Source: Synechococcus sp. HK01-R (GTDB taxonomy: Bacteria > Cyanobacteriota > Cyanobacteriia > PCC-6307 > Cyanobiaceae). Taken from it: DNA of 64,000 nt. Where the stretch lies: positions 1,984,001 to 2,048,000 of the forward strand of contig NZ_CP059059.1 in the NCBI RefSeq assembly GCF_014217855.1, in the 5' to 3' direction. The first letter of the stretch is position 1, and each line of letters starts with the position of its first letter. The translations under genes and the position numbers were made by a program. The notes beneath the pieces are model-generated. The model was not told the origin of the DNA. It worked only from the letters and a program-made list of their open reading frames with translations, and did no database searches. Positions 51,694 to 62,537 of this stretch are shown here, piece by piece.

Positions 51694-52073
51694 GCCAGAG
51701 ATCCCACCAGCAGAGCACGCAAGCGCCTCGCTAGTGCTTCGATCGGGGCACCGTCGGAGGGAGGAGTACAGCGCTGACCACTGCTCCCGTCCATCCACAC
51801 TGGATGCTGTCCCTGCCAGAGCAGCGGTCGATCGGGTTGCTCCCACCAACCCAGCATCAGGTTGAGATCGGCACCACTGCGATAGATCTCCAGCTCAAGA
51901 TCGTGGAGCTGCTGACGGGCCCCATCGGGATCCCTCGCTTCGAGGCGAAGCCGCAGGTCATCGAGGTGGATGGTCTGCGGCTCGGCGTCATCAGCACCCA
52001 CTGGCACAACACCGTGGCGCAGGGGTTTACGGCAGACATCTGCGGCAGCTGCAATCAAAGCCAGCAAATCCAT
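51678..52073 (-). CDS. unknown protein downstream of a CIA30-like gene
   Basis: 131 residues. Segments [33 protein letters not shown] look structured; the N-terminus is helical. No domain recognised. ATG 52073 shares one base with the stop of the CIA30-like gene, and its end overlaps ilvD by 16 bases tail to tail. Confidence 0.6.
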   Translation of the reverse strand: MDLLALIAAAADVCRKPLRHGVVPVGADDAEPQTIHLDDLRLRLEARDPDGARQQLHDLELEIYRSGADLNLMLGWWEQPDRPLLWQGQHPVWMDGSSGQRCTPPSDGAPIEALARRLRALLVGSLAQEGG

Positions 52074-52672
52074 CAGCGGTAGGCCTCGATCGAGCGAACG
52101 AGCAGTTGAATCGAACCAGCCCGATACCCAGAGTTCTCACTCCCGTCGTCAGCGAACCGTGAGTGGAGAAGCTGAAGACGGGTCAAAGCAGAAGCCTGAA
52201 ACTTCACAGGCAAGGTCACGGGCTGCGCTCGAACCACCGGCTTGAGGATGCTGAAAGGGATTTCAAGCGTGGTGGTGCCTTCGGCAAGGGTTGGCAACGG
52301 AGCCACCCATCGCAAACCTCCGGGAATCAGTTCCGTCAACCCCATCACTCCATCGGCACAGGCAACAGCGAGCTTCAGGGTTCGCCCGCCGCCATCCACA
52401 CGCAGGCGCAATCCGCGATAGCGACTGAGATCAAGCGGCGGACGATAGACAGGAGACCGACAACTGACAAAACCTCCGCCTTCACTCACCACCTCTCCTT
52501 CGAGAACAAGCCCCTCTGAAGTGAGGCGACAGCCGGCACGACTGGAGCCGCCCATGATCGTGTCATTCAAACTGGCCCATTCCGAGAAGCTTGATCCGGC
52601 AGCGATGACGCGCACGTCAGCGGCAGGCTCGGGTGGGGTGAGGGTCACAGTGAGGCTGGATGGAATCCTCAA
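52073..52672 (-). CDS. CIA30-family protein
   Basis: 199 residues. The CIA30 (complex I intermediate-associated protein 30) galactose-binding-like fold is seen in FSEWASLNDTIMGGSSRAGC, LEGEVVSEGGGFVSCRSP and YRGLRLRVDGGGRTLKLAV, ending with LLHSRFADDG. CIA30 helps assemble mitochondrial complex I; cyanobacterial members could assist NDH-1 or another complex (inference). TTG 52672 is the first usable start, GTG 52648 an alternative. Confidence 0.8.
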   Translation of the reverse strand: MRIPSSLTVTLTPPEPAADVRVIAAGSSFSEWASLNDTIMGGSSRAGCRLTSEGLVLEGEVVSEGGGFVSCRSPVYRPPLDLSRYRGLRLRVDGGGRTLKLAVACADGVMGLTELIPGGLRWVAPLPTLAEGTTTLEIPFSILKPVVRAQPVTLPVKFQASALTRLQLLHSRFADDGSENSGYRAGSIQLLVRSIEAYR

Positions 52673-52708
52673 TCCTGAATGATTCAGAGCCGGAGCTGCG
52701 CAAGGGGA

Positions 52709-53425
52709 TCAGTGATCCCCACAGGCACCCTGATCCGCGACCACGATGATCTCCGAACCAGGTTGCACCAACTTCGCGGGGGTGCGCTCAGCAGATTCAC
52801 TGGGGTCGAGAAGGCGAGATAGAGCTTGCTGCTTGCCTTCACCACTCACCAGAAACAGCACCTGCCTGGCAGCACTCAGCACCGGTGCCGTGAGGGTGAT
52901 TCGGTCCAACCCCTTTCCCCGGCCAATCGTGGTCCAGCGATCGCGAACGGAAGGAGCCTCGGTACCGGGAAACAACGAGGCGGTATGACCGTCATCACCA
53001 AGGCCAAGAGACATCAGGTCAAACACGGGCGGCTCACCAGCGCAGATGCCTGAAACCAGCTGAGCAAAGGCATCGGCACTGGCCTCCGGAGATGGCAATG
53101 CAACCGTGGGCACAGGATGAAAACAGGCGCGCGATCCCGGCTGCCCCTCCTTGAGCAGGGTGCTGCGCAGCATGCGGGCATTGCTTGAGGCATCATCGGC
53201 AGCCACCCAGCGCTCATCACCAAGAAACACATCCACCCGATCCCAAGGGAGATGTTCTCGGCCTAGGAGCTCATAGGCGGCGGCCGGAGTCGAGCCCCCG
53301 GAGAGGGCAATCTGAGCCCGATCCCGCTGATCCAGGGCCAGATCAATGGCGGTGGCGATGTGCTCAGCAGCGCGACGGGCCAGATCCTGGGGATCCTTGG
53401 CCCGTTCGATGCGATAGGCGTTCAT
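52709..53425 (-). CDS. pgl: 6-phosphogluconolactonase
   Basis: Second step of the oxidative pentose phosphate pathway: hydrolyses 6-phosphogluconolactone. 238 residues: IALSGGSTPAAAYELL, VFLGDERWV and LGLGDDGHTASLFPG are the active-site motifs. It lies 9 bases after gnd on the same strand, so the two successive pathway steps are likely co-transcribed. Confidence 0.92.
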   Translation of the reverse strand: MNAYRIERAKDPQDLARRAAEHIATAIDLALDQRDRAQIALSGGSTPAAAYELLGREHLPWDRVDVFLGDERWVAADDASSNARMLRSTLLKEGQPGSRACFHPVPTVALPSPEASADAFAQLVSGICAGEPPVFDLMSLGLGDDGHTASLFPGTEAPSVRDRWTTIGRGKGLDRITLTAPVLSAARQVLFLVSGEGKQQALSRLLDPSESAERTPAKLVQPGSEIIVVADQGACGDH

Positions 53426-53434
53426 GAGCGCACC

Positions 53435-54853
53435 TCAGCTGAGCCACTCGGTGTGGAAGGTTCCGGGCTTGTCCATACGCTCGTAGGTATGAGAACCAAA
53501 GCAGTCGCGCATGGCCTGCACGAGATTCTGGGGCAGGCGGGCGGTGCGATAGCTGTTGATGTAATCGAGAGTGCTGCTCAGGCATGGCACAGGAATACCG
53601 GCCTCGGCGGCACCTGCCACCACCTGAGCCAGACCGGGCAGACGACGGTTCACCTGCTCAGCGAACCAGGGGTCGATCAGAAGGTTGGCAAGCTGGGGAT
53701 CGGCATTGAAGGCATCCTGGATCCGCTTGAGCAAACGGGCGCGGATGATGCAGCCACCCTTCCAGATCTGCGCGATCGAAGGCATGTGCAAGTTGTAGTT
53801 GTGCTCTGCAGAAGCGATGCGCAACAACTCCATGCCCTGGGCATAACTCGCCATACTCGCCAGCACCATGGCGTCCATCAATGGCGCCATGCCATCCGCC
53901 GGAGTCCCCATCGCGAAGGGCTTGATTGCAGGTCCCTTGAGAATTGGCTCCGCCTTGATGCGCTGATCCTTCATCGAGCTCATCACCCGACCGTTCAGTG
54001 AGGCATAAATCGTTGGCACCGAAGCGCCCATCTGAAGGGCGCTGACCACGGTCCAGAGCCCCGTTCCCTTCTGGCCGGCCTTGTCTTGAATTTTTTCGAC
54101 CAGGTCACTGCCGTCGTCGGGGTCCTTGGTCCGCAGGCACACCTCAGTGATCTCAACGAGATAGGAGGAGAGTTCCTCAGTGCTGTTCCAGTAAGCGAAC
54201 ACATCCGCCATCTGGCTGCCGCTCATGCCGCCGACCCGCTTCATGAGGTCGTACCCCTCAGCCAGGATCTGCTCAATTCCGTACTCAATACCGTTGTGGA
54301 CGGTCTTGACGAAATGGCCGGAACCACCAGGACCGATGTAGGTGACGCAGGGCCCGTCCTCCACCTGGGCGGCCATCTTGCAAACCAGGCTTTCAATCGC
54401 GTCATAGGACGCCTTGGTGCCGCCGGGCATCATGCTCGGACCTTCCAGGGCACCCTTCGCTCCACCGGACACGCCCATGCCGATAAAACCAAAGCTTTTG
54501 CTCTCCAGCTCGGCCACCCGACGCTCGGTGTCGTGGTATTCGGAATTACCACCATCAATCAGAAGATCCCCTTCCTCTAGATAGGGGGAGATCTGTTGGA
54601 TAACGGCATCAACAGGACCACCGGCCTTCACCATCATCAGGATCCGGCGAGGACGCTCCAGCTTGTTCACGAAGTCCTGAAGGTCCGTCGCACCCTGGAT
54701 GTTCTTCCCTGCACCTCGACCAGCCAGAAATTCCTGAGTCTTGGCGTAGGTGCGGTTGTAGACGACGCTGGAGAAGCCGTTGCGCTCGGCATTGAGGACG
54801 AGGTTCTCGCCCATCACACCGAGACCGATCAGACCGAAGTGCGCCTTGGACAT
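53435..54853 (-). CDS. gnd: 6-phosphogluconate dehydrogenase (decarboxylating)
   Basis: Third oxidative pentose phosphate step, yielding ribulose-5-phosphate, CO2 and NADPH. 472 residues from ATG 54853 (the longer frame to 54946 is not needed). NADP site FGLIGLGVMGENLVLN, then DGGNSEYHDTERR, GSGHFVKTVHNGIEYG and KGTGLWTV. Normal length. Upstream of pgl and downstream of glgC in a minus-strand carbon cluster. Confidence 0.95.
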   Translation of the reverse strand: MSKAHFGLIGLGVMGENLVLNAERNGFSSVVYNRTYAKTQEFLAGRGAGKNIQGATDLQDFVNKLERPRRILMMVKAGGPVDAVIQQISPYLEEGDLLIDGGNSEYHDTERRVAELESKSFGFIGMGVSGGAKGALEGPSMMPGGTKASYDAIESLVCKMAAQVEDGPCVTYIGPGGSGHFVKTVHNGIEYGIEQILAEGYDLMKRVGGMSGSQMADVFAYWNSTEELSSYLVEITEVCLRTKDPDDGSDLVEKIQDKAGQKGTGLWTVVSALQMGASVPTIYASLNGRVMSSMKDQRIKAEPILKGPAIKPFAMGTPADGMAPLMDAMVLASMASYAQGMELLRIASAEHNYNLHMPSIAQIWKGGCIIRARLLKRIQDAFNADPQLANLLIDPWFAEQVNRRLPGLAQVVAGAAEAGIPVPCLSSTLDYINSYRTARLPQNLVQAMRDCFGSHTYERMDKPGTFHTEWLS

Positions 54854-54953
54854 GGATCCGTGAAGTCTTTCACTGGCGTCAGTGTGACCACGGGATGAAG
54901 GTTCGGCTGCAACCTGGGCGACGTCTGTTAGGGAGGCGTCACCCAACCAGGGG

Positions 54954-56249
54954 TTAAATCACCGTCCCATCGGGGATGGAGGCATTTTTGACAACCACAA
55001 CAATTCCGTTACGGATGTAGAAACCCAGCTCGGGGCGATCGGCTTCATCCACATGGTCTTTATTGACGATGGTGACATTGCTACCAATCCGAGCATTTTT
55101 ATCAAGGATGGCGCGCTTCACCGTGGTCCCTTGACCCACACCCAGAGGAATGCCTCCACGCTCTCGCAAGACGGCCCGCTCGGAAGAGGATTCAAAGAAG
55201 TCGGATCCCATCAGCAGGGAATCCTGGAGCACCACATCATCCTCAACGCGGCTGCGGACGCCCAAAACACAGTGGTGGATGCTGCAGGATTTGAGAATTG
55301 TGCCCTCGCCAATGATCGATTCGGTGATCTGGGCGTCAACCAGCTTGCTTGGTGGCAGATAGCGGGGACGGGTGTAAATCGGAAAGTCTTCGTCGTAGAA
55401 GCTGAAGGGGGGGGTGGGCTGCTGAGTCAGGGCCAGGTTGGCTTCGTAGAAGGCACCGATGGTTCCAATGTCTTCCCAATAGTCATCAAAGACATAGCTC
55501 TTCAAGGTCATGCCACTGGCCAGTGCCTCTGGGATGACTTCCTTGCCGAAATCCTTGTGCTCGGGATTGTTGTTGAGCAGATCAAACAGGGCCTTTCTGC
55601 TGAACACATAGATACCCATAGAAGCCAGATAGGGCTTCTGCTCTGCCGACTCGGCTGACAGACCGAAGCGGGAGGTATCCACAGCCATCTCTTTCAGTGC
55701 ATCACCCTTGGGCTTCTCACGGAACTCCTGGATCGTGCCGTGGGCATCGGTGCGCATGAGGCCAAAGGCCTCAGCCTGTTTTGCATCCACCGGAAGCGCT
55801 GCAACAGTGAGGTCGGCACCAGATTGACGATGGTGCTCGACGAACTGGCTGTAGTCCATCCGGTAGAGCTGATCACCGGAGAGGATCAGGTATTCATCAA
55901 CATCCCATTCCTGAAACAGCCACTGATATTTGCGAACGGCATCAGCGGTGCCTTCGAACCAGGAGGGGCTTTCAGGCGTCTGCTGGGCGGCGAGCACTTC
56001 AACGAATCCCTGGCCAAACCCCGCGCTGAGGTCGTAGGTCTGAGAGAGGTGCCGATTCAGTGAGGCGCTGTTGAACTGCGTCAACACATACATCTTGGTG
56101 ATGCTGGAGTTGATGCAGTTACTAATTGGAATATCAATCAGGCGGTACTTACCAGCCAGGGGAACAGCCGGCTTGGCCCGCATCTTGGTGAGCGGATACA
56201 GACGGGTTCCAGCTCCCCCGCCCAGAATGATGGCCAGAACGCGCTTCAT
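54954..56249 (-). CDS. glgC: glucose-1-phosphate adenylyltransferase
   Basis: Makes ADP-glucose for glycogen synthesis; the committed, allosteric step. 431 residues. N-terminal [24 protein letters not shown] binds ATP. Then come [20 protein letters not shown] and [15 protein letters not shown], and a C-terminal beta-helix with [27 protein letters not shown] ribosome site sits just before ATG 56249. Confidence 0.95.
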   Translation of the reverse strand: MKRVLAIILGGGAGTRLYPLTKMRAKPAVPLAGKYRLIDIPISNCINSSITKMYVLTQFNSASLNRHLSQTYDLSAGFGQGFVEVLAAQQTPESPSWFEGTADAVRKYQWLFQEWDVDEYLILSGDQLYRMDYSQFVEHHRQSGADLTVAALPVDAKQAEAFGLMRTDAHGTIQEFREKPKGDALKEMAVDTSRFGLSAESAEQKPYLASMGIYVFSRKALFDLLNNNPEHKDFGKEVIPEALASGMTLKSYVFDDYWEDIGTIGAFYEANLALTQQPTPPFSFYDEDFPIYTRPRYLPPSKLVDAQITESIIGEGTILKSCSIHHCVLGVRSRVEDDVVLQDSLLMGSDFFESSSERAVLRERGGIPLGVGQGTTVKRAILDKNARIGSNVTIVNKDHVDEADRPELGFYIRNGIVVVVKNASIPDGTVI

Positions 56250-56344
56250 GCCGCCCCCTCAGATCGGCTTTGCGCGTGCAAACCTACCGGACATTTCGCT
56301 TCTAGAACCGCCTCGCGGGCAAGATCCGTCGAGATTGCTGGGAT

Positions 56345-57652
56345 TCAGCCCTGGACTGGCGGCGTGAGGTCGAAAATGCGCTCCACCACCCGGAGGGCCT
56401 GCTGTCGTTCCAACCGCGTCTGAGGGCTACGCAACTCCGTTACCGGGGTGTGCAGGATCTTGTTAATGATGCCCTTGGTGAGGGCTTCCACCACCTTGCG
56501 CTCACGCGCAGAAAAATCAGGTCCCATACGACTGAGGGCTTTCTGGAGCTCTTCAGTGCGGATCTCCTCAAGGGAAGCCCGTAAACGGTTGATGGTGGGA
56601 ACGGCCTCGAGACTGTCCCACCATTCAAGGAACAGGCGACCCTCCTCATCAAGCAAACCCTGGGCTTCGCGAGCCACCTGTTGACGGGCCTCCTGGTTGC
56701 GGGCGACCACCTCTTGGAGATCATCCACATCATGGGCTTCCACTCCGGGAAGACCGGTGACATCGGAGGCGATATTGCGAGGCACGCCAATATCGATCAA
56801 ACGCAGGGAACTGCGGCGATTAAGGCCCTGAAGACGGGCTGCGTCGATGATCGGTTCATCCGCCGCGGTGCTGGTGAACACCAGTGAACAGGTGCTCAGG
56901 CAATGGTCGAGATCCTCGAGGGAGCGACACTGCACCGGCAGGGACGGAAAATCGGCCGCCAGGGTGAGGGCTCGTTCCCGGGTGCGGTTCAGCAGCACAA
57001 CGCCGGAACAGCCTTTGGCCTGCAGATGCTGAAGCAGCAGGCGACTCATGCGGCCTGCGCCGACCACAGCCACCTGCTCGGACTCAAGGCTGACAAGCTG
57101 ATCGAGACCGCGGGATTGTCCAAGCTTCAGCTGAGCCAGCTCGACAGCGGCCGAACTGATCGACACCGCACCCGTCCCGAGATTGGTTTCGCTCCGCACC
57201 CGCTTTCCGGTGCTCACGGCCTGAGTCAGCAGTCGATTGAGAATCGGGCCGATCGATTTGTGCTCCTGGCCCAGGCGCATCATCTTCTTCACCTGGGAGA
57301 GGATCTGCCCCTCTCCGAGCACAAGACTGTCGAGGCCTGCAGAAACCCTGAGCAGATGGGCGACGGCTTCCTGGTGATGGAAGGTGAAGAGATGAGGGGT
57401 GAGGTCATCGGTCGGAAGACCAGAGTGACCACTCAAAAACTCCCTGACCGCTGAAATCCCCTGCTCGGGATGCTGCACCAGTGTGTAGATCTCGAGCCGA
57501 TTGCAGGTGCTGAGGATGGATGCCTCTAGCACCTGCTCGTGGCCACGAAGGCTCTGGAGCGAGGACTCCATGGTGTGTTCCGGGATGCTGAGCTTCTCCC
57601 GGACTTCGACAGGTGCCGTTCGATGACTGAGGCCGACGACGGCAATATGCAT
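56345..57652 (-). CDS. hemA: glutamyl-tRNA reductase
   Basis: First committed step of tetrapyrrole synthesis: reduces glutamyl-tRNA to glutamate-1-semialdehyde with NADPH. 435 residues. Catalytic Cys50 in [29 protein letters not shown], the NADPH fold [17 protein letters not shown] and a C-terminal dimerisation helix region. In phototrophs this supplies chlorophyll and bilins. Next upstream gene is glpX. Confidence 0.95.
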   Translation of the reverse strand: MHIAVVGLSHRTAPVEVREKLSIPEHTMESSLQSLRGHEQVLEASILSTCNRLEIYTLVQHPEQGISAVREFLSGHSGLPTDDLTPHLFTFHHQEAVAHLLRVSAGLDSLVLGEGQILSQVKKMMRLGQEHKSIGPILNRLLTQAVSTGKRVRSETNLGTGAVSISSAAVELAQLKLGQSRGLDQLVSLESEQVAVVGAGRMSRLLLQHLQAKGCSGVVLLNRTRERALTLAADFPSLPVQCRSLEDLDHCLSTCSLVFTSTAADEPIIDAARLQGLNRRSSLRLIDIGVPRNIASDVTGLPGVEAHDVDDLQEVVARNQEARQQVAREAQGLLDEEGRLFLEWWDSLEAVPTINRLRASLEEIRTEELQKALSRMGPDFSARERKVVEALTKGIINKILHTPVTELRSPQTRLERQQALRVVERIFDLTPPVQG

Positions 57653-57686
57653 GGAGTTAGGTCCTCGAATCCAGACGATGCGACGT

Positions 57687-58691
57687 TCAGCTCAGAGCGA
57701 TGCTCTGGGCTCCGTCCTTGATGTGCACCGTGTTGGTGAAGCGGCAGGTGTTGTCGAGATTGCTGATCACCAGGCTGCTCGTGCGGGTGCAGTCCTTCTC
57801 GAACTTAACGCCGTGGAAGAGGAGACCATCGGTGATTCCGCTGCCTGCAAAAACGACGTGCTCGCCGGAAGCCAGCTCCTCGGCCTCGTAGATCTTGTCG
57901 GGATCGCTGATGCCCATCTCAGCCAGGCGCGCCAGGTTGCCTTCCTTGGTGAGGTCAGCCCACTCTTTGGTCTGAGCAACCGCGGGGTCGTAGACGAGCT
58001 GTCCCTGGAAGTGACCGCCGAGTGCGCGCATGGCTGCCGCAGAGATCACACCTTCGGGAGCCGCACCAATGCCCATCAGGCAGTGGGTGCCGGTGCCAGC
58101 AAAACCACAGGCGATCGCAGCCTGCACATCACCATCGGAGATGGGCTGCACACGAGCACCGGTGGCACGGATCTCAGCGATCAGATCCTTGTGACGGGCA
58201 CGATCCATCACAACGATGGTGAGCTCGTTCACGGCAAGGCCAAGGCACTCGCTGAGGATCTTGATGTTTTCGGTGGCCGACTTACGGATGTCCACCTTGC
58301 CCTTGGCAGCCGGGGGAGCAGCCAGCTTCTTCATGTAGAAGTCGGGGGCATTGAAGAGACCGCCGCGGTCGGAAGCAGCGAGGACGGCCATGGAGCCGCG
58401 TTGGTTGTTGGCACAGAGGTTGGTGCCTTCGCAGGGGTCCACAGCGAAGTCAACACCTGGGCCGGTGCCGCTGCCCACTTCCTCACCGATGTAAAGCATG
58501 GGGGCTTCGTCCCGCTCACCTTCACCGATCACGATCCGGCCCTGCATCTGGATCTGACCCATGCGCTGGCGCATGGCCTCGACAGCAGCGGCATCGGCTT
58601 CGTCCTTTTGGCCGAGACCAGTGAGGCGTGCAGAGGCGATAGCCGCCTGCTCGACGACCTCGAGAATTTCCTGGATAAGAGTGCGATCCAC
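57687..58691 (-). CDS. glpX: class II fructose-1,6-/sedoheptulose-1,7-bisphosphatase
   Basis: Bifunctional Calvin-cycle phosphatase releasing phosphate from FBP and SBP. 334 residues from GTG 58691. Metal and substrate motifs: [64 protein letters not shown]. This GlpX-type F/SBPase is the main one in cyanobacteria. Divergent from rpe with 195 bases between. Confidence 0.95.
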   Translation of the reverse strand: MDRTLIQEILEVVEQAAIASARLTGLGQKDEADAAAVEAMRQRMGQIQMQGRIVIGEGERDEAPMLYIGEEVGSGTGPGVDFAVDPCEGTNLCANNQRGSMAVLAASDRGGLFNAPDFYMKKLAAPPAAKGKVDIRKSATENIKILSECLGLAVNELTIVVMDRARHKDLIAEIRATGARVQPISDGDVQAAIACGFAGTGTHCLMGIGAAPEGVISAAAMRALGGHFQGQLVYDPAVAQTKEWADLTKEGNLARLAEMGISDPDKIYEAEELASGEHVVFAGSGITDGLLFHGVKFEKDCTRTSSLVISNLDNTCRFTNTVHIKDGAQSIALS

Positions 58692-58854
58692 GGGTGTGCG
58701 GCGTTGGGAACGGGTGCAGCGAACGGAGAGCGGAACGGACGAACCGGCATGGGAGCGAACCGACGGAATCGGCTGGCCTGGGCCACGGACCCGATGCCGC
58801 AGGGCTTTCCAGCTCTTGAGCGCGGCTCACTGTATCAGCGGCATCCGCGCTTCC

Positions 58855-58860
58855 TACAAT
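58855..58860 (+). promoter_or_regulatory. possible -10 element (TACAAT) for rpe
   Basis: TACAAT lies 26 bases before the rpe ATG in the divergent glpX-rpe spacer. No clear -35 is found at the usual distance, so this is a weak call. Confidence 0.3.
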
Positions 58861-58886
58861 CGCCGCGCATTCCTGCGGACGCCTTC

Positions 58887-59570
58887 ATGAGCACCAAGCC
58901 CCTGGTGATCTCCCCATCGATCCTTTCGGCCGATTTCGCTCGCCTCGGGGAGGAGGTGAAAGCAGTCGATCAGGCCGGCGCCGATTGGATTCATGTGGAT
59001 GTGATGGATGGACGCTTCGTCCCCAACATCACGATCGGCCCCCTGATCGTTGACGCACTCCGTCCAGTGACAACAAAGCCCCTGGATGTGCACCTGATGA
59101 TCGTGGAGCCGGAAAAGTACGTTCCCGATTTCGCGAAAGCCGGCGCAGACATCATTTCTGTGCAAGTGGAAGCCTGCCCGCACCTGCATCGCAACCTGGC
59201 TCAGATCAAGGATCTCGGCAAGAAAGCCGGTGCAGTGCTGAACCCCAGCACCCCAATCGACACGCTTGAGTATTGCCTTGAGCTCTGCGATCTGGTGTTG
59301 ATCATGAGTGTGAACCCAGGCTTCGGCGGCCAAAGCTTCATTGAGAGCCAGGTTCAGAAGATCCGTGATCTGCGCCGCATGTGTGATGAGAAGGGTCTTG
59401 ACCCCTGGATCGAGGTCGACGGCGGCATCAAAGGAGCCAATGCCTGGAAGGTGATTGAGGCGGGAGCCAACGCGATCGTGAGTGGTTCCGGCGTGTTCAA
59501 CCAGCCTGATTACGCCGCAGCGATTCAGGGCATTCGCGATAGCAAGCGACCCGAAGGCGTGCTCGTCTGA
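58887..59570 (+). CDS. rpe: ribulose-phosphate 3-epimerase
   Basis: Interconverts ribulose-5-phosphate and xylulose-5-phosphate in the Calvin and pentose phosphate pathways. 227 residues from ATG 58887: [26 protein letters not shown] (metal-binding His36 and Asp38), [18 protein letters not shown] and VDGGIKGAN. The frame is open far upstream, but that part is antisense to glpX. Followed by a terminator. Confidence 0.96.
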   Translation: MSTKPLVISPSILSADFARLGEEVKAVDQAGADWIHVDVMDGRFVPNITIGPLIVDALRPVTTKPLDVHLMIVEPEKYVPDFAKAGADIISVQVEACPHLHRNLAQIKDLGKKAGAVLNPSTPIDTLEYCLELCDLVLIMSVNPGFGGQSFIESQVQKIRDLRRMCDEKGLDPWIEVDGGIKGANAWKVIEAGANAIVSGSGVFNQPDYAAAIQGIRDSKRPEGVLV

Positions 59571-59595
59571 GCCCCTTTCACTGGAGAAATCTCAC

Positions 59596-59619
59596 AAAGC
59601 CCCGCCAAGGCGGGGCTTT
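59596..59619. terminator. bidirectional terminator between rpe and ccsB
   Basis: AAAGCCCCGCC and GGCGGGGCTTT form a perfect 11-base inverted repeat (59596-59606, 59609-59619 less the last base), with T runs outside on both strands. It serves the convergent rpe and ccsB transcripts. Confidence 0.8.
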
Positions 59620-59643
59620 GTTTATCAACCAACGCGTCGGGCC

Positions 59644-60591
59644 TCAGCTGCCGAAGAACCAGCCATAGCTGTGCAGTCCGATTCCCAGGAGATTCACGCC
59701 GATGTAACAAACCACGATCACAACAAGACCGACCGCTGCGACAAGCGCAGGTCGACGGCCCTGCCAACCACGACTGAGACGGGTGTGAAGGTAGGCGGCA
59801 TACACAAGCCAGCAGATCAGAGCCCAGGTCTCCTTCGGGTCCCAGCTCCACCAACTTCCCCAGGCTTCGTTCGCCCACACCGCTCCACTGATGATGCCGA
59901 CCGTGAGCAACAAGAAGCCAACCGTGATCGTTCGATAACTGAGGCTGTCGAGCTGTTCAATCCGTGAAAAGGCAACCGAGGAGAGTTGAAGGTCGCCAAC
60001 CGCAAGTGCCGCTCCATCGGGTCCCTGCAGGGCAGCCCGGCGAAAACCTCCGCTGCCAATCGAGCTGCTGCGGAGTTCGAGCGCATCGCCGCGATCCACG
60101 AACAACACGGCCAGTGACAGCAGCGAGCCGACCAACAGGGCCGCGTAGCTGACCATGATCACGCTGACATGCATCACGAGCCAGCTCGAGCGGAGCGCAG
60201 GCACCAGAGGGGATGCTTCCTGAAGCCGATCTGGCAGAGCAAAACTGGCGAATGCAACGCAGCCGAGCCCCATTGGTGTGGCCGCTGCAGCCACCAGGGG
60301 AGAAGCCCAAGCGCGCTCCACGAGCAACTGCGTAAGGGTGCAAGCCCAGGCCAGGAAACAGAGAGATTCGTAAAGGTTGCTGATCGGAAAGTGCCCTGAC
60401 TGCCACCAACGCAGAACCAGTTGGGCTGTGAAGGCGAGATTGGCAAGAGCCACCAGAGTTCGCACAGCTCCTGAGCTACGCCCGGAAGACAGAGCCCAAA
60501 ACGCCCAGGGAAGAGCAATGAGCAACAGAGCGAAGGCGATGAGCCCCAGCAGCAACACGGGCTCATGCAAGGCGGCATCCAGGATGGGCAT
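59644..60591 (-). CDS. ccsB: cytochrome c biogenesis protein CcsB (System II, plastid CcsA-type)
   Basis: Heme delivery and ligation to apocytochromes c on the lumenal side, with the partner Ccs1/ResB. 315 residues, about eight transmembrane helices, and the heme-handling tryptophan-rich motif [18 protein letters not shown]. Conserved histidines flank it ([12 protein letters not shown] and LHSYGWFFG). Needed for cytochrome f and c6. Confidence 0.92.
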   Translation of the reverse strand: MPILDAALHEPVLLLGLIAFALLLIALPWAFWALSSGRSSGAVRTLVALANLAFTAQLVLRWWQSGHFPISNLYESLCFLAWACTLTQLLVERAWASPLVAAAATPMGLGCVAFASFALPDRLQEASPLVPALRSSWLVMHVSVIMVSYAALLVGSLLSLAVLFVDRGDALELRSSSIGSGGFRRAALQGPDGAALAVGDLQLSSVAFSRIEQLDSLSYRTITVGFLLLTVGIISGAVWANEAWGSWWSWDPKETWALICWLVYAAYLHTRLSRGWQGRRPALVAAVGLVVIVVCYIGVNLLGIGLHSYGWFFGS

Positions 60592-60645
60592 CAGTGGATC
60601 AAGAACGCAATGGAATAACCGATCAGACGATTCTGACCGCCGAAA

Positions 60646-61812
60646 TCAACGACTGGCCTGACGCAGCAACACTCCGCCTCCGGCCAGACAAATCAAAACG
60701 GGTGACCAGGCGGCGATGAGTGGCGGCAATGTGCCCTTCACACCGAGAGAACTGAAACTGAAACTGAGCACGTAATACACAAGGATGAGCACAACGCTGA
60801 TGCCAAACCCCTGACTGCGACTGGTGCGGCTGTTCGGCTTGGCTCCGAGGCTGCTGCCAATCAGGCCGAAGACAAGACAGGCCATCGGCAAGGTGAATTT
60901 CTCCTGAATTCGCACCCGCAGGCGCCGCGCCTCCTTGCGATCGCCCGCGTCCAGAAGCAAGCGTTCCGCCTCAACGGCCTCGGCGACGGTCATGTTGTTG
61001 GCGTCCTTCGGCAACTGGGCGACCCGAATCGGTGCCGCACTGAGTGGATAGAGATACCGATCAAAGTCGGCGGCCGTGGTGCTACCCGATGGGTTGAGGG
61101 TCAGGATCTGGCCATCCAGAAATTCCCATTTGCTCTCGCGATCGTTCCAGTTGGCACGTTTGGCCACAAGCATCTGAGTGAAACCAACCCGAGAAAAATC
61201 AAGCACCGTGACGTCGCTCATCGTGCCGTCACGGAACTCACGGGCATAGAACAGCTGAGCCAAGCCCTTGTCGGACTGCCCATCGGCACCAGCGAGGCGG
61301 CCGAAACGGGAGTACACAATGTTGTCTCCCTTTTCTGTAGCGATCGCCTTACCAAGAGCTCGCTGCAGAGTGATTTCTGCCGAGCGGTTGGTCCGAGGAA
61401 CGATCACATCGTTGAACACGAAGGTGAGTCCGGTCATCAGCAACGCCAGCACCAGCGCAGGCGCGATCATGCGACTGGCACTGACACCAACACTGCGCAG
61501 GGCCGTGAGCTCACTATTCGCCGATAGACGGCTATAGGCGAGCAGCGTGGCCATCAAGGTGGCCATCGGAAAGGAGATCACCAGAAAGCTGGGCAACCGC
61601 AGCATCAGAACCCGTACGGCGATCAACACCGGCAAGCCTGATTCGACAATTTTGCGCACGAGCTCGAACATCACCCCTACCGAAAGGGAGACCACCGTGA
61701 AGGCAGCGATGGCGAACAAAAGGGGGCCAATCAGCTCCCCCAACAGCCAGCGATCCAGGAGCGGAATGCGGCGGGCCTGACTGGTCACGCGAGAGCGCAG
61801 GGACTCGATCAC
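60646..61812 (-). CDS. LPS export permease LptF/LptG-type
   Basis: 388 residues; the permease of the Lpt ABC exporter. N-terminal helices (LLFAIAAFTVVSLSVGVMFELV), LPSFLVISFPMATLMATLLAYSRL, a periplasmic beta-jellyroll domain of about 170 residues, and C-terminal helices with LPMACLVFGLIGSSLGA. Cyanobacteria often carry one such permease. GTG 61812 overlaps the lptB stop (GTGA). Confidence 0.9.
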   Translation of the reverse strand: MIESLRSRVTSQARRIPLLDRWLLGELIGPLLFAIAAFTVVSLSVGVMFELVRKIVESGLPVLIAVRVLMLRLPSFLVISFPMATLMATLLAYSRLSANSELTALRSVGVSASRMIAPALVLALLMTGLTFVFNDVIVPRTNRSAEITLQRALGKAIATEKGDNIVYSRFGRLAGADGQSDKGLAQLFYAREFRDGTMSDVTVLDFSRVGFTQMLVAKRANWNDRESKWEFLDGQILTLNPSGSTTAADFDRYLYPLSAAPIRVAQLPKDANNMTVAEAVEAERLLLDAGDRKEARRLRVRIQEKFTLPMACLVFGLIGSSLGAKPNSRTSRSQGFGISVVLILVYYVLSFSFSSLGVKGTLPPLIAAWSPVLICLAGGGVLLRQASR

Positions 61813-62537
61813 AGCTGAAAGCCCTCCCCGAGATAATGACGGCGCACGAGGGGATCATGGGCCACGTCCTGGGAGGGACCCGAAGCGAGAATGGAACCGT
61901 CCGTAAGGATGTAGGCACGGTCAGTGATCGCAAGGGTTTCGCGGACGTTGTGATCGGTGATCAGGATGCCCATACCCCGATCACGAAGCACCTGGATGAG
62001 TTGCTGAAGGTCGGCCACGGCCAAGGGATCGACCCCGGCAAACGGTTCATCCAGCAGGAGATATCGAGGTCCCTCAAGACCGACGGCAAGGGCACGGGCG
62101 ACTTCACAACGACGGCGTTCCCCACCCGAGAGCTGATAACCACGGCGGTCCAGGAAAGGACCGAGGTGAAAGTCATCAACCAGCTGATGCAAGCGCTCGC
62201 GACATTGCGGGCGGGGGAGACAGCTTTGTGCCAGAACCAATTCCAAGTTCTCCCGCACCGTGAGCTGACGGAAAACACTCGGTTCCTGAGGCAAATAACC
62301 AATACCGAGTCTCGCCCGCTGAGGCATCGCCAAACCGGCGATCGGGTGACCATCGAGAAGGACCTGACCACGGTCAGGACGCAGGAGTCCGATCACCAGA
62401 TTGAAGGTGGTGGTCTTGCCAGCGCCATTCGGTCCAAGCAGGCCGATCACCTCGCCAGGATCAAGGGAGATGGAGAGGTCACGAACCAACGGCCTGCCAC
62501 CAAGGGTGAGGGCCACCCGTTCCAGGGAGAGACTCAT
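61809..62537 (-). CDS. lptB: LPS export ABC transporter ATP-binding protein
   Basis: 242 residues. Walker A GPNGAGKTT, signature LSGGERRRCEVARAL, Walker B YLLLDEPFAGVDP and switch ITDHNVRETL match LptB closely. It powers LPS extraction from the inner membrane with the adjoining permease. Overlaps lptA by four bases (ATGA) and the permease by four. Confidence 0.93.
   Translation of the reverse strand: MSLSLERVALTLGGRPLVRDLSISLDPGEVIGLLGPNGAGKTTTFNLVIGLLRPDRGQVLLDGHPIAGLAMPQRARLGIGYLPQEPSVFRQLTVRENLELVLAQSCLPRPQCRERLHQLVDDFHLGPFLDRRGYQLSGGERRRCEVARALAVGLEGPRYLLLDEPFAGVDPLAVADLQQLIQVLRDRGMGILITDHNVRETLAITDRAYILTDGSILASGPSQDVAHDPLVRRHYLGEGFQL

Noticed and set aside
57651-58886. Open frame of about 410 codons on the plus strand opposite glpX, continuous with rpe
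   Set aside because: It is antisense to a clear glpX gene. Rpe similarity begins only at ATG 58887; high GC keeps stops rare in this frame.
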